64,000 bases of DNA from Mesorhizobium sp. B2-1-1 (GTDB taxonomy: Bacteria; Pseudomonadota; Alphaproteobacteria; Rhizobiales; Rhizobiaceae). The stretch lies in NCBI RefSeq assembly GCF_006442975.2, contig NZ_CP083954.1, forward strand, positions 2,549,501 to 2,613,500, read 5' to 3'. The position numbers were made by a program, and so were the translations under genes. How positions within the stretch are numbered: position 1 is the first letter of the stretch; every line of letters starts with the position of its first letter. Shown one piece after another: positions 9,328 through 17,374 of this stretch. The notes beneath the pieces were generated by a model. That model was not told where the DNA came from. It did no database searches and saw only the letters and a program-made list of their open reading frames with translations.

Positions 9328-9667
9328 CGCGGATCAAGTCCGCTGCGCATAAACGTGCAATGCCGCGCAAGGTTGCGGCAGGTCGGGCCAATCTGTTCGG
9401 GCCAATCTGTCTGGGTAAGTGCCGACATAGGAGACAGCGCTCTTCTCCCCGTCGCTATACGGGGAGGAGGTGCCGGCAGACGGATGAGGGCAGCGCCGAC
9501 ATGGGAAAAATACAGGATCCAGATGGTATTTGCCGAAACCTTGGCGCCGCCCCTCATTGTCCTGCCGGACATTTCTCCCCGTATAGTGACGGGGAGAAAG
9601 GCCCATCTACCGGCTGGACGCTGCCCGCGGATTGCTTCGCCAATCGTCGCTGGCCGCGATCGGCGAT
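9328..9667. other. Repeat-filled intergenic region
   Basis: About 340 bases between the antiporter and DUF763 genes hold no gene. Most of it is a pair of inverted RIME-like repeats (9437-9503 and 9541-9607), listed separately. The right end has no recognisable promoter. Confidence 0.6.
9437..9607. repeat. Inverted pair of RIME-like palindromic repeats
   Basis: The left copy begins near 9437 and reads CTTCTCCCCGTC..TATACGGGGAG followed by GGTGCCGGCAGACGGATGAG. The right copy (9541-9607) is nearly its reverse complement, with CCTCATTGTCCTGCCGGACA then TTTCTCCCCGTATAGTGACG. Each copy has a CTCCCCGT..ACGGGGAG hairpin. A related copy is at 57851-57907. Composition and layout match Rhizobium-type intergenic mosaic elements. 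Confidence 0.75.
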
Positions 9668-10942
9668 CTAGCCCGACTTCTTGGCGCCGCCCGGCAAAGC
9701 ACCTTCAGGCGGCGGCTCCGGGCCGAAGACGCTGCGGCCGCCGAGCAGGTGCGACTGGTCGAACTCGCCGGCGACGATCTCCTTCAAGCTCGGGCCGGTG
9801 ACGTAGCGCTCCAGTCGCCGCGCCTGGCCGTCGAGCCGCTGCAGGGCGCCAAGCTCCTCCTCGCGGCCGAGCTTGGCCTTGGCGACCGCCGACTTCATGA
9901 CGGCGATGGTCTCGTCATAGACCTTCAGCGGCACCGGAAAGGGGTGCCGGTCCTTGCCGCCATGCGCCAGCGAGAAGCGCGCCGGGTCGGAAAAGCGGCA
10001 CGGGGCGCCATGCACCACCTCCGCCACCATCGCCAGCGCCCGCACGGTGCGGGCGCCGACGCCCGGAACCAGCAGCAATTCGGGAAAGTCCGTCGGGCCG
10101 CTCTCGATGGCGGCGGAGATGTTGCCGTGCAGCCGGCGCATGACGATGTCGCTTTCGCGCACGTCATGATGCGCCGGCATGACCAGATTGGGCAGCATCG
10201 GCTGTGCATTGTCGCGCTTTGCCGAAGCCGTCGCGGGCTCGATGGCGGCGAATTCGCGCACGATCCGGTCGGGACCAAGCTGGCGCAGAAGATCGAGCTG
10301 GCCGCTGCGCGAGGCCTCGGCGCGATGGTCGGTGAGGTTGACGATCTCGCCCTGCCGCTCGCCCTCGATGGCCGCGTGCGGCTGGTCGACGAAACTCTTC
10401 AACCCTTCCGACAACCAGTGGTAACGGCGCGCCTGTCTTCTGTCGCCGTTCATGCCTTGCTGGACGACCACCCAGCGGCTGTCGTCGGTGACGATGAAAC
10501 CATGCAGATAGAGGTCGAAACCGTCCTGAACGGCCGCGCTGTCGACCTTGGCGACCAGGCGGCTGGCGGTGGCAAGGGCCGCGCCGTCGAAGCCGACGCG
10601 TTCGCCGATCATCTCCAGCTCATGCGGCGTCTTGCGCGAATGCGCGCCGCGTCCGCCGCAGACATGGATGCCGAGCTCGCCCGACAGCGGCGTCAGCCCG
10701 CGCTTCAGCGCGCCGATGACGCTGGTGGTGATGCCGGACGAATGCCAGTCCATGCCCATCACCGCACCGAAGGACTGGAACCAGAAGGGATGCGCCAGCC
10801 GGCGCAGCAGCTCGTCGCGGCCATAATGGTGGACGATCGCCTGGCACAGCACGGCGCCGAGCCGCGTCATGCGGTCGCCCAGCCATTTCGGGACCCGTCC
10901 GCCATGCAGCGGCAGGTCGGCGCTGCCGCTTCGCTGCGTCAC
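9668..10942 (-). CDS. DUF763 domain protein
   Basis: A 424-aa protein from a GTG start that begins with the DUF763 signature RSGSADLPLHGGRVPKWL and continues with FWFQSFGAVMGMDWHSSGITTS and CGGRGAHSRKTP. Near residue 300 LLVPGVGARTVRAL has the form of a helix-hairpin-helix motif (PGVGxxT), which suggests DNA or nucleic-acid contact. The family (COG1415) is best known from archaea and thermophiles, and its biochemical role is not established. No signal or membrane segment, so cytosolic. Neighbours on both sides are unrelated. Confidence 0.85.
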   Translation of the reverse strand: MTQRSGSADLPLHGGRVPKWLGDRMTRLGAVLCQAIVHHYGRDELLRRLAHPFWFQSFGAVMGMDWHSSGITTSVIGALKRGLTPLSGELGIHVCGGRGAHSRKTPHELEMIGERVGFDGAALATASRLVAKVDSAAVQDGFDLYLHGFIVTDDSRWVVVQQGMNGDRRQARRYHWLSEGLKSFVDQPHAAIEGERQGEIVNLTDHRAEASRSGQLDLLRQLGPDRIVREFAAIEPATASAKRDNAQPMLPNLVMPAHHDVRESDIVMRRLHGNISAAIESGPTDFPELLLVPGVGARTVRALAMVAEVVHGAPCRFSDPARFSLAHGGKDRHPFPVPLKVYDETIAVMKSAVAKAKLGREEELGALQRLDGQARRLERYVTGPSLKEIVAGEFDQSHLLGGRSVFGPEPPPEGALPGGAKKSG

Positions 10943-11103
10943 TTGTTTCGATGCTCCGTGGCTGGCCGCCCAGAGGCCGGCTCTCTCCCTCTAGATGGCA
11001 TCCATGCGGCCATTTTCCAAGCTGGCAGCAGGTGCTCATTCGCGGTTTGATTCAGGATGGCGTCTCACCCGGTTGTTCGCAAAGCGTTTTTGTCCATCGC
11101 GGA

Positions 11104-11796
11104 CTAGACATGCACGTCGCCGAAGGAGAGTTCGCCGTTGTCGTCGGGCGTCAGCAAGGCGACGGCCAGCAGGCCGGCAAAGAGGATCGCGACCAGCGTG
11201 ACGATGACCACGCCGGGCACGGGACCCAGGGCGGCGGCGCTGACGGCCTCGCGCAATGTGCCGACGAAACCCACCGGCGCGGCCCGATCGAGCAGGCTGG
11301 GCGTCGATAGTTTGAGGATCCAGGCGAGCAGCAGGATCAGCATCATATGGATGTAGTTGCGGCGCAAACGGCGCGCCAGCGCCACCCGCTGCGAGACCAG
11401 GAATTTCGGCGTGCGCAGGCTTTCGCCGACGATCAGCAGCCAGTCCGAGGCGAAGTCCGGCTGCGGCGAGAAGATCTGCGCGAAATAGTGGCGCTCGAAC
11501 TGGCGCACGCGGGCGCGGTAGACGTCGAAGAAGCGGTAGCGCCGTGCCTCGATCCACAGCAACAGCAGCACCAGCAGCATGGCGAACAACAGCACGCCGT
11601 GGTGGGCACTGGCCGTCGACAGCGACACCGACAGCATCGCGGCCACGACGGTGATCGCCCAGTTGCTGGTCCTGTCGATACGGTCGCGCCATCCCGCCAT
11701 GCGCGCAATCTCGGCGCGATGGAAATGCGACATCACGGTGACCATTTCGCTGGGCGAAAGCGTCCTGCCGATGGGCGTTGCCGGCGCATCGTTCAT
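11104..11796 (-). CDS. DUF2270 integral membrane protein
   Basis: A 230-aa protein with four predicted membrane helices: about residues 50-85 (NWAITVVAAMLSVSLST and LLFAMLLVLLLLW), one near 150-165 (HMMLILLLAWIL) and one near 195-215. The segment LWIEARRYRFFDVYRARVRQ is characteristic of DUF2270. The N-terminal part is a soluble helix (SPSEMVTVMSHFHRAEIARMAGW). Function is unknown. A ribosome site (GGGAGGG) precedes the ATG. It is a single gene, divergent from the ChaC-like gene. Confidence 0.85.
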   Translation of the reverse strand: MNDAPATPIGRTLSPSEMVTVMSHFHRAEIARMAGWRDRIDRTSNWAITVVAAMLSVSLSTASAHHGVLLFAMLLVLLLLWIEARRYRFFDVYRARVRQFERHYFAQIFSPQPDFASDWLLIVGESLRTPKFLVSQRVALARRLRRNYIHMMLILLLAWILKLSTPSLLDRAAPVGFVGTLREAVSAAALGPVPGVVIVTLVAILFAGLLAVALLTPDDNGELSFGDVHV

Positions 11797-11999
11797 AGTT
11801 CCCTCCCAACCCTATGAAACGCGTCGAACGCGATCTCGTTCCGCCGGCGGCGGATGGCGCCGACCCAGGCGGACTTTCGGCCAATTCTATCGCGACGGCG
11901 GTGCGCCGAGGCTTTTCAAACGCTTAGGCAGGTTCGCTCAGCTTCTGAGTCCGCGTCCGAGTGGCTCTGGCTCTTGAGAATCCCTTTGCCTTGGGCAAC

Positions 12000-12728
12000 A
12001 TGGCGAACATGAACAAGCCGATTTCCACCGTATCGCCGCGCAAGGCGGCGATGGCGCTGACGGAGGCGCTGGTCGCCCGCACCTTGCGCGCGGTCGAGGA
12101 TGCCGGGCCGACGCCGGGCATGGTCTACATGACCGACGCCGACTATGCGCGTTTCAGCGACGAAATACTGGCCGATGCGCCGGCCGGGCCGCTGAAACTG
12201 TTCGCCTATGGCTCGCTGCTATGGAAGCCGGCGGGCGAGGTCACGGGAGGCGAGCGCGCGGTGGCGACTGGCTGGCACCGCTCTTTCTGCTTCACCGTGC
12301 AGCGGTTTCGCGGCACCGTCGAGCAGCCCGGCCTGATGATGGCGCTCGACCGTGGTGGCCAATGCCAGGGCATGGTGTTCGAGATCGCGGAGCCGGTTGC
12401 CGACAATCTCGAGGCGCTGCTGCGCCGCGAGATGACCATCCTGCCCGCCGTCAACGTGCCGCGCTGGCTGCGGGTCAGGACCGAGGGCGGCATGTGCCGC
12501 GCGCTCGGCTTCGTCGTCGATCCCGCCAATACGCGCTATGTCGGCAGGCTGGACAAACGGGCGATCGCGGCGACGCTGGCCCGGGCCGCCGGCCATTGGG
12601 GCTCGGGCGCGCAATATCTGTTCGAGACCATCCGCCACCTTGACGCCTGCGGCATTCGCGATCGCAACCTTTGGCAGTTGCAGGCGCTGGTGGCCGAGGA
12701 GATCAACCGCGTCCACGCCACGGTTTAG
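12000..12728 (+). CDS. Gamma-glutamylcyclotransferase, ChaC-like
   Basis: Family knowledge: ChaC enzymes cleave glutathione to 5-oxoproline and Cys-Gly. The sequence shows the glycine-rich substrate loop FAYGSLLWKP (YGSL), the HRSFCF segment, and LLRREM, which carries the glutamate expected to be the general base. It runs from the ATG at 12000 (MANMNKP; 242 aa); ATG 12009 and an upstream in-frame ATG at 11961 are alternatives. The cytosolic protein is a little longer than typical ChaC because of an N-terminal helix (about 30 residues). It is monocistronic and ends before the ArsR promoter. Confidence 0.88.
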   Translation: MANMNKPISTVSPRKAAMALTEALVARTLRAVEDAGPTPGMVYMTDADYARFSDEILADAPAGPLKLFAYGSLLWKPAGEVTGGERAVATGWHRSFCFTVQRFRGTVEQPGLMMALDRGGQCQGMVFEIAEPVADNLEALLRREMTILPAVNVPRWLRVRTEGGMCRALGFVVDPANTRYVGRLDKRAIAATLARAAGHWGSGAQYLFETIRHLDACGIRDRNLWQLQALVAEEINRVHATV

Positions 12729-12798
12729 CGATCGGCGTTCCCAGCGCAGCGCGACCCGAAAGTTTCCGGACGCTTTCCCGCCCCTCCAAATCTTCCGC

Positions 12799-12827
12799 TT
12801 GACGAATACATATCCCGACAGTTATAC
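12799..12827 (+). promoter_or_regulatory. Sigma-70-like promoter of the arsR-type operon
   Basis: TTGACG (12799-12804) is separated by exactly 17 bases from TTATAC (12822-12827). The start codon of the ArsR-type gene is at 12859, so the 5' leader would be about 25 bases, with no strong ribosome site. The AT-rich stretch between -10 and ATG contains partially repeated GTTA/TTAAT elements, a plausible place for autoregulation. Confidence 0.7.
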
Positions 12828-12858
12828 GTTAATCAATAGCCAACGGGTTATCGATTAA

Positions 12859-13182
12859 ATGCCGGATGCTCATGATGCGCTCTTCAGGACGCTCGCCGAC
12901 CCGACACGGCGCGCCATCTTCGAACGGCTGTGCCGCCAGGGAGAGCAGACGGTGGGAGCGCTGACGATCCAGTCGGGGGTCTCGCAGCCGGCCGTGTCGA
13001 AGCATCTTGGCGTGCTGAAGCAGGCCGGGCTGGTGCGCGACCGCCATGAAGGCCGCCAGACGCATTACAGCGCGCAGCTCGGCGCACTGGCGCCGCTGAT
13101 GGACTGGACGCGTGAGATGGCCGGGTTCTGGGAAAGCCGGTTCGACGATCTCGAGGATCTGCTCAAAAGGATGGACCAGTGA
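12859..13182 (+). CDS. ArsR-family winged-helix repressor
   Basis: A 107-aa regulator with the ArsR signature: LFRTLADPTRRAIFERL at the N terminus and a recognition helix SQPAVSKHLGVLKQAGLV, then a wing (HEGRQTHY). No metal-binding cysteine pair is seen (only Cys near residue 25), so it belongs to the non-metal ArsR group usually paired with AHSA1/SRPBCC proteins. Its stop overlaps the GTG start of the next gene (GTGA), so the two are translationally coupled. It probably represses its own operon from the TTGACG-N17-TTATAC promoter. Confidence 0.9.
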   Translation: MPDAHDALFRTLADPTRRAIFERLCRQGEQTVGALTIQSGVSQPAVSKHLGVLKQAGLVRDRHEGRQTHYSAQLGALAPLMDWTREMAGFWESRFDDLEDLLKRMDQ

Positions 13183-13610
13183 ACGACAGTGCCGCCGAGA
13201 CCCGCACTGTCGTCGTCGAGCGGCAGATTTCGCATCCGCCGGAAAAACTCTGGCGCGCACTGACGCAACCGCATCTGATTGAGGAGTGGCTGATGAAGAA
13301 CGATTTAAATCCGGTCGTGGGCCATCGCTTCAACCTCAGCACCGCCTGGGGCGGCGTGCTGGATTGCGAGGTGCTTGCCGTCGAGCCGCACAAGACGCTG
13401 TCCTACACCTGGAACCTCGCGCACCAGGACCCGGCCTTCGATCTCAGGAGCGTGGTGACCTTCACGCTCACCCCGACGCCCGCCGGGACCCATCTGCGCA
13501 TGGAGCAGTCCGGTTTCCGGCCCGAGCAGAGGCGGGCCTACGGCGGCGCCAAGATGGGATGGCCGAAATTCCTGGAGAAGCTGGAAGAGCTCCTGGCACG
13601 GACGGACTGA
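13179..13610 (+). CDS. SRPBCC/AHSA1-family ligand-binding protein
   Basis: A 143-aa START-like (AHSA1) domain with VERQISHPPEKLWRALTQP and LIEEWLM near the N terminus, PHKTLSYTW in the middle and GWPKFLEKLEELL at the end. It starts at GTG 13179, overlapping the ArsR stop by four bases. Family members bind hydrophobic ligands in a beta-helix cavity. ArsR-AHSA1 pairs are common and usually co-regulated, but the ligand is unknown. Cytosolic. Confidence 0.88.
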   Translation: MNDSAAETRTVVVERQISHPPEKLWRALTQPHLIEEWLMKNDLNPVVGHRFNLSTAWGGVLDCEVLAVEPHKTLSYTWNLAHQDPAFDLRSVVTFTLTPTPAGTHLRMEQSGFRPEQRRAYGGAKMGWPKFLEKLEELLARTD

Positions 13611-13682
13611 GGTCGGTCGGCACGGTCATCGCAAGACTGTTCGAGGGCAGCCCGGAGCAAACGAACCTATGGAGGATATGCG

Positions 13683-14075
13683 ATGAAGATCAAATTGACC
13701 CGCGTCTATGTGGACGACCAGGAGAAGGCACTTGCCTTCTACACCGACGTGCTGGGCTTCACCAAGAAGGCCGATTTCAGCAACGGTCCGTTTCGCTGGC
13801 TGACCGTGGCTTCGCCGGACGAGCCTGAGGGAACCGAGCTGCAGCTTGCGCTGAACGACAGCCCGGCGGCCAAGGCCTACCAGCAGGCCTTGTTCAAGCA
13901 GGGCCAGCCGGCGCTGATGCTCTTCACCGACGACATCAAGGCCGATCACGAGCGCATCAAGGCGCGGGGCGCGGCCTTCGCCATGGCGCCGACCGAAGTG
14001 ACCGGCTCGACCATAGCGCAGCTCAACGACAGCTGCGGCAACCTCATCCAGATCACGCAGCTGGCGCGCTGGTAA
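13683..14075 (+). CDS. VOC-family (glyoxalase/bleomycin-resistance-like) protein
   Basis: A 130-aa protein with the paired beta-alpha-beta-beta-beta VOC fold: IKLTRVYVDDQEKALAFYTD with VLGFTKKADF in the first half, and LMLFTDDIKADHERIKARG then LIQITQLA in the second. Most VOC metal positions are not canonical, so it may be a binding protein rather than a glyoxalase. A GGAGGATAT site precedes the ATG. It is the third gene of the ArsR-AHSA1 operon, 72 bases after the previous stop. Confidence 0.85.
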   Translation: MKIKLTRVYVDDQEKALAFYTDVLGFTKKADFSNGPFRWLTVASPDEPEGTELQLALNDSPAAKAYQQALFKQGQPALMLFTDDIKADHERIKARGAAFAMAPTEVTGSTIAQLNDSCGNLIQITQLARW

Positions 14076-14109
14076 GCGGCGTTTCGTTCATTTTCCAGGA
14101 GGAGATAGC

Positions 14110-14334
14110 ATGGATTGGAACAAATGGGTCCGGCAAACGCATCGCTGGCTGTCGATCATCTTCACGGGGACCGTCCTCGCCAACTTCGTCGCCATGGGCT
14201 TGGGGCAGCCGCCCGCCTGGGTGGTCTATTCGCCGCTGCTGCCGCTGTTCCTGCTGCTGTTCAGCGGCCTCTACATGTTCGTGCTGCCATACGCCGCCAA
14301 GCGGCTTGACGGGCGGCAGCGCGCGAGCCAGTAA
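14110..14334 (+). CDS. Two-helix small membrane protein
   Basis: A 74-aa protein with two hydrophobic helices, about residues 15-33 (SIIFTGTVLANFVAMGL) and 40-60 (YSPLLPLFLLLFSGLYMFVLP), ending in a basic tail. It has one of the best ribosome sites in the window (AGGAGGAGAT seven bases before ATG) and follows the VOC gene by 34 bases, so it is likely co-transcribed. No family recognised. Confidence 0.75.
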   Translation: MDWNKWVRQTHRWLSIIFTGTVLANFVAMGLGQPPAWVVYSPLLPLFLLLFSGLYMFVLPYAAKRLDGRQRASQ

Positions 14335-14345
14335 GGACGGGATGG

Positions 14346-14801
14346 ATGGCGAAGAGGCAGGGGCAATCAGCCAAAGGCGCCGCCAGGCCTGCAACCGCCG
14401 GTCCGGTCCTGCTTTCTGGCGGCAATCCGCAGATCGCCAAGGGCGAAGGCAACGCGCCCGTCCAGGCCTATATCGCGGCCATGCCGGGCTGGAAGAGCGA
14501 GGCCGGCGGCCGCCTCGACGCGCTCATCGAGCGTGCCGTGCCTGATGTGCGCAAGGCCGTCAAATGGAACTCGCCCTTCTATGGCGTGGAAGGCGAGGGC
14601 TGGTTCCTCAGCTTTCATTGCTTCACGAAATACATAAAGGTAGCCTTCTTCCGCGGCATCTCGCTGGACCCGGTGCCGCCTGGCCAGTCCAAAAGCAAGG
14701 ACACGCGTTACCTTGACATTCATGAGGACGACCAGTTCGACGAGGCCCAGTTCACCGAGTGGGTGAAACAGGCGAGCCGACTGCCCGGCGAACGGATGTG
14801 A
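14346..14801 (+). CDS. DUF1801 domain protein
   Basis: A 151-aa protein with the DUF1801 (YdhG-like) fold: VQAYIAAMPGWKSEAGGRLD then DALIERAVPDVRKAVKWNSP and FYGVEGEGWFLSFHCFTKYI. The N-terminal 35 residues are a basic, disordered leader (MAKRQGQSAKGAARP). It begins 11 bases after the small membrane protein and may belong to the same operon. The family is widespread and functionally poorly defined. A second, diverged DUF1801 gene follows at 14898. Confidence 0.85.
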   Translation: MAKRQGQSAKGAARPATAGPVLLSGGNPQIAKGEGNAPVQAYIAAMPGWKSEAGGRLDALIERAVPDVRKAVKWNSPFYGVEGEGWFLSFHCFTKYIKVAFFRGISLDPVPPGQSKSKDTRYLDIHEDDQFDEAQFTEWVKQASRLPGERM

Positions 14802-14897
14802 GATTTGCGCGCCGGGCCCGGATTTGCCGCGCGCAACAGAGCGCCTATGATCGGGCGGACGGGCGGTGACCGCCCTCAAGGCTGAAGGAGAACGGAC

Positions 14898-15296
14898 ATG
14901 ACGAAGAGCGGGTCGCCAGAAGGCAGATCTCCTTCGCAGCTCATAGACGGCAGGATCGAGGAACTCGGCGACTGGCGGGGCGAGATGCTGAGCCGGCTGC
15001 GCGGCCTGATCCGGCAAGCCGACCCCGAGATCGTCGAGGAGTGGAAATGGCGCGGGGTCCCGGTGTGGGAGCATGCCGGAATGATCTGCACCGGCGAGAC
15101 CTACAAGAACGTCGTCAAGCTGACCTTTGCCAAGGGTGCGGCGCTGCCCGATCCGTCGCGCCTGTTCAACTCCAGCCTGGAAGGAAACACCAGGCGCGCC
15201 ATCGATTTCCAAGAGGGCGAGGAGGTCGACGAGGAAGCGTTCAAGGCGCTTATCCACGCCGCCGTCGCTCTGAACAAGTCAAAGGCCCGGCGATAG
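14898..15296 (+). CDS. Second DUF1801 domain protein
   Basis: A 132-aa paralogue of the preceding gene with LIDGRIEELGDWRGEMLSRL, then EWKWRGVPVWEHAGMICTGE and YKNVVKLTFAKGAALPDPS. The ATG has a good AAGGAGAA site. A GC-rich inverted repeat (TTGCGCG/CGCGCAA, 14805-14836) sits between the two DUF1801 genes. Cytosolic, function unknown. Confidence 0.87.
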   Translation: MTKSGSPEGRSPSQLIDGRIEELGDWRGEMLSRLRGLIRQADPEIVEEWKWRGVPVWEHAGMICTGETYKNVVKLTFAKGAALPDPSRLFNSSLEGNTRRAIDFQEGEEVDEEAFKALIHAAVALNKSKARR

Positions 15297-15370
15297 GCTC
15301 CGTGTAACTGGCACCGAAGAACGCGGCGGGCAGAACGAAGCCTGTCGCGCTCCTTCGCGCCCTCCTGACC

Positions 15371-17353
15371 TCACCCGTCCCTCAGCCATACCAGCATCTC
15401 GCCGGGCTCGCGGTTGTCCCAGGCGAAATAGGGGATGGCGGTCAGCCGCGTCTGTCTGGCAGCGGGCGGGTCGGTGCGGTAAAGCCCGTTTTGCCAGCCC
15501 TCATCGGTGTCGGCCAGCGCTGTGGTCGAAAGCGCCACCACGCCGCCCAGCAGGTCCGGCTCGTCATGCGCCTCGATGCTTGCGGTGCGCGGCAATGCGA
15601 TGCGGTGCAGGCTGCCGTCATTGTCGGTCGCCTCGACGCAGTAGATCAGCGGGCCACGCGACAGCGCCACGCGGCCGGCGTCCTGGCGCACCTGCGGGTT
15701 GGCGTAGAGCCGTTCGATCGGCATTTCGAGATCGAGGCGGACGCTATCGCCCTTCTTCCATGTGCGCCGGATCGCCGCGTAGCCATCGCTGGTGACGTCC
15801 TCGAGCTTCATCGTCTCGCCATTGACCTTGAGCGCCGCGCCGGCGCTCCATGCCGGCACGCGCAGATGCAGGGTGAACGCGACCGGCGCCTGCGGCTCGA
15901 TGGTGATGGCGACCGCGCCGTCCCAGGGGTAGCGGCTCGCCTGCGTCAGTGCTACCGGCACGCCCGCTATGTCGAAACGAGCGGTGGAATCGCCATAGAG
16001 ATGGACGGCAAGCGCGTCGTCCGCCAGGCTGTAGAAATAGCTGCCGATGGAGGCCACCATGCGCCCGATATTGGGCGGGCAGCACGGGCAGCGGTGCCAT
16101 TTCCATCTGTTGTGCCGGCCCCGGCTTTCCAGCGGGTTTTCGTAGAAGAACAGCGAGCCGTCGAGCGACAGGCCCGAGATCGAGCCGTTGTAGAGCGCCC
16201 GCTCCATGATATCGGCGTAGCGGGCGTTCGGCCCCATGCCGAGCATGCGGCTGGCCCAGAACACCAGGCCGACGGCGGCACAGGTCTCGGCGTAGGCGCT
16301 CTCATTGGGCAGGTCGAAATCGCTGGTAAAGCCCTCATTGTGCGCCGACGGCCCGAGCCCGCCGGTGATGTAGAGGTTCCTGCTGGTGAGATCGTCCCAC
16401 AACCGGTCGAGCGCCACCCGCAAGCTGTCGTCGCCATATTCGGTGGCGATGTCGGCCATGCCGGAATAGAGATACATCGCTCTGACCGCATGACCGACGA
16501 CCTTGTCCTGCTCGCGCACCGGAATGTGCGACTGGCTGTATTCATAGGTCTTGAAATGATAGGCCTTGGGATCGGTGCCGCGGGCGCGCGCCTCCTCGTC
16601 GAAATAATGCGGTTGTTGGCCGCGCTGGTCGATGAAATATTTCGCCAGCTCCATGTATCTGTTCTCGCCAGTCACCCGCGCCAGCTTCACCAGCGCCAGC
16701 TCGATCTCCTCATGGCCGCAATAGCCTTTCTTCTTGCCCGGCTCGGGCCCGAGCACCGAGGCGATATGGTCGGCATAGCGGCACATGACGTCGAGCAGCT
16801 TGCGCTTGCCGGTCGCCTGGTAATAGGCGACGGCGCCCTCGATCAGGTGGCCGGCGCAATAGAGCTCGTGGCAATCGCGCAGATTGGTCCAGCGCAGGCC
16901 GGGTTGGATGCGCTGGTACCAGCTCGAGAGATAGCCGTCCGGCTGCTGCAGCTTTTCGTAGAGGTCGATGACGGCGTCGATCTTCTTCTCCAACTCCGGG
17001 TTCTTGGCGCGGTAGAGCGAATAGGCCGCCGTCTCGATCGTCTTGCCCCAGTCGGAGTCCCAGAACATCTGCGTCGTCACCGTCGAGCCGGTGAAGCCGG
17101 GGGAGGCCGCCTCGTCGGGCGAAGGGGAATGGAACGGGATGACGACGCCGGGCGAGGGCCGGTCCGGATCGATCTGCTCCAGCATGCCCGCCTCGACGCA
17201 GCGGTCGTAGAGGATATCGGCGGTGCGCGCGGCGACGGCGTCGGCACGGTCGCCCCAGAAGCCGTGCACGTCGACCTGGGGCACCGGTAGCGGCCGGAAG
17301 GCGAGTTTGGGCCTGGAGGCGCTGGCAGGCCTGGCGGAAGACGATGCGGTCAT
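15371..17353 (-). CDS. Glycoside hydrolase family 127 (beta-L-arabinofuranosidase-like)
   Basis: A 660-aa enzyme without a signal peptide, so cytosolic. It has the GH127 metal/nucleophile residues known from HypBA1: Glu and Cys in AYAETCAAVG, and the Cys pair in CPCCPPNIGRM, where the second motif holds the presumed nucleophilic cysteine. The N-terminal alpha/alpha barrel contains YLSSWYQRIQPGLRW and ELYCAGHLIEGAVAYY; the C-terminal part is a beta domain. Family activity is removal of terminal beta-L-arabinofuranosyl units. It is the last gene of the ABC operon (SBP, two permeases, hydrolase), 21 bases after permease 2, with a GGAG site. Related families such as GH146 cannot be excluded. Confidence 0.88.
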   Translation of the reverse strand: MTASSSARPASASRPKLAFRPLPVPQVDVHGFWGDRADAVAARTADILYDRCVEAGMLEQIDPDRPSPGVVIPFHSPSPDEAASPGFTGSTVTTQMFWDSDWGKTIETAAYSLYRAKNPELEKKIDAVIDLYEKLQQPDGYLSSWYQRIQPGLRWTNLRDCHELYCAGHLIEGAVAYYQATGKRKLLDVMCRYADHIASVLGPEPGKKKGYCGHEEIELALVKLARVTGENRYMELAKYFIDQRGQQPHYFDEEARARGTDPKAYHFKTYEYSQSHIPVREQDKVVGHAVRAMYLYSGMADIATEYGDDSLRVALDRLWDDLTSRNLYITGGLGPSAHNEGFTSDFDLPNESAYAETCAAVGLVFWASRMLGMGPNARYADIMERALYNGSISGLSLDGSLFFYENPLESRGRHNRWKWHRCPCCPPNIGRMVASIGSYFYSLADDALAVHLYGDSTARFDIAGVPVALTQASRYPWDGAVAITIEPQAPVAFTLHLRVPAWSAGAALKVNGETMKLEDVTSDGYAAIRRTWKKGDSVRLDLEMPIERLYANPQVRQDAGRVALSRGPLIYCVEATDNDGSLHRIALPRTASIEAHDEPDLLGGVVALSTTALADTDEGWQNGLYRTDPPAARQTRLTAIPYFAWDNREPGEMLVWLRDG

Positions 17354-17374
17354 GAACTTACTCCATTCGATCGA

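Noticed and set aside
14805..14836. GC-rich inverted repeat as a terminator between the DUF1801 genes.
   Set aside because: The stem is seven pairs with a large loop and no T-run, so a terminator call is not supported.
15491..17290. Antisense frame over the GH127 gene (about 599 codons).
   Set aside because: No motif or ribosome site; the GH127 strand has catalytic residues and the operon order.
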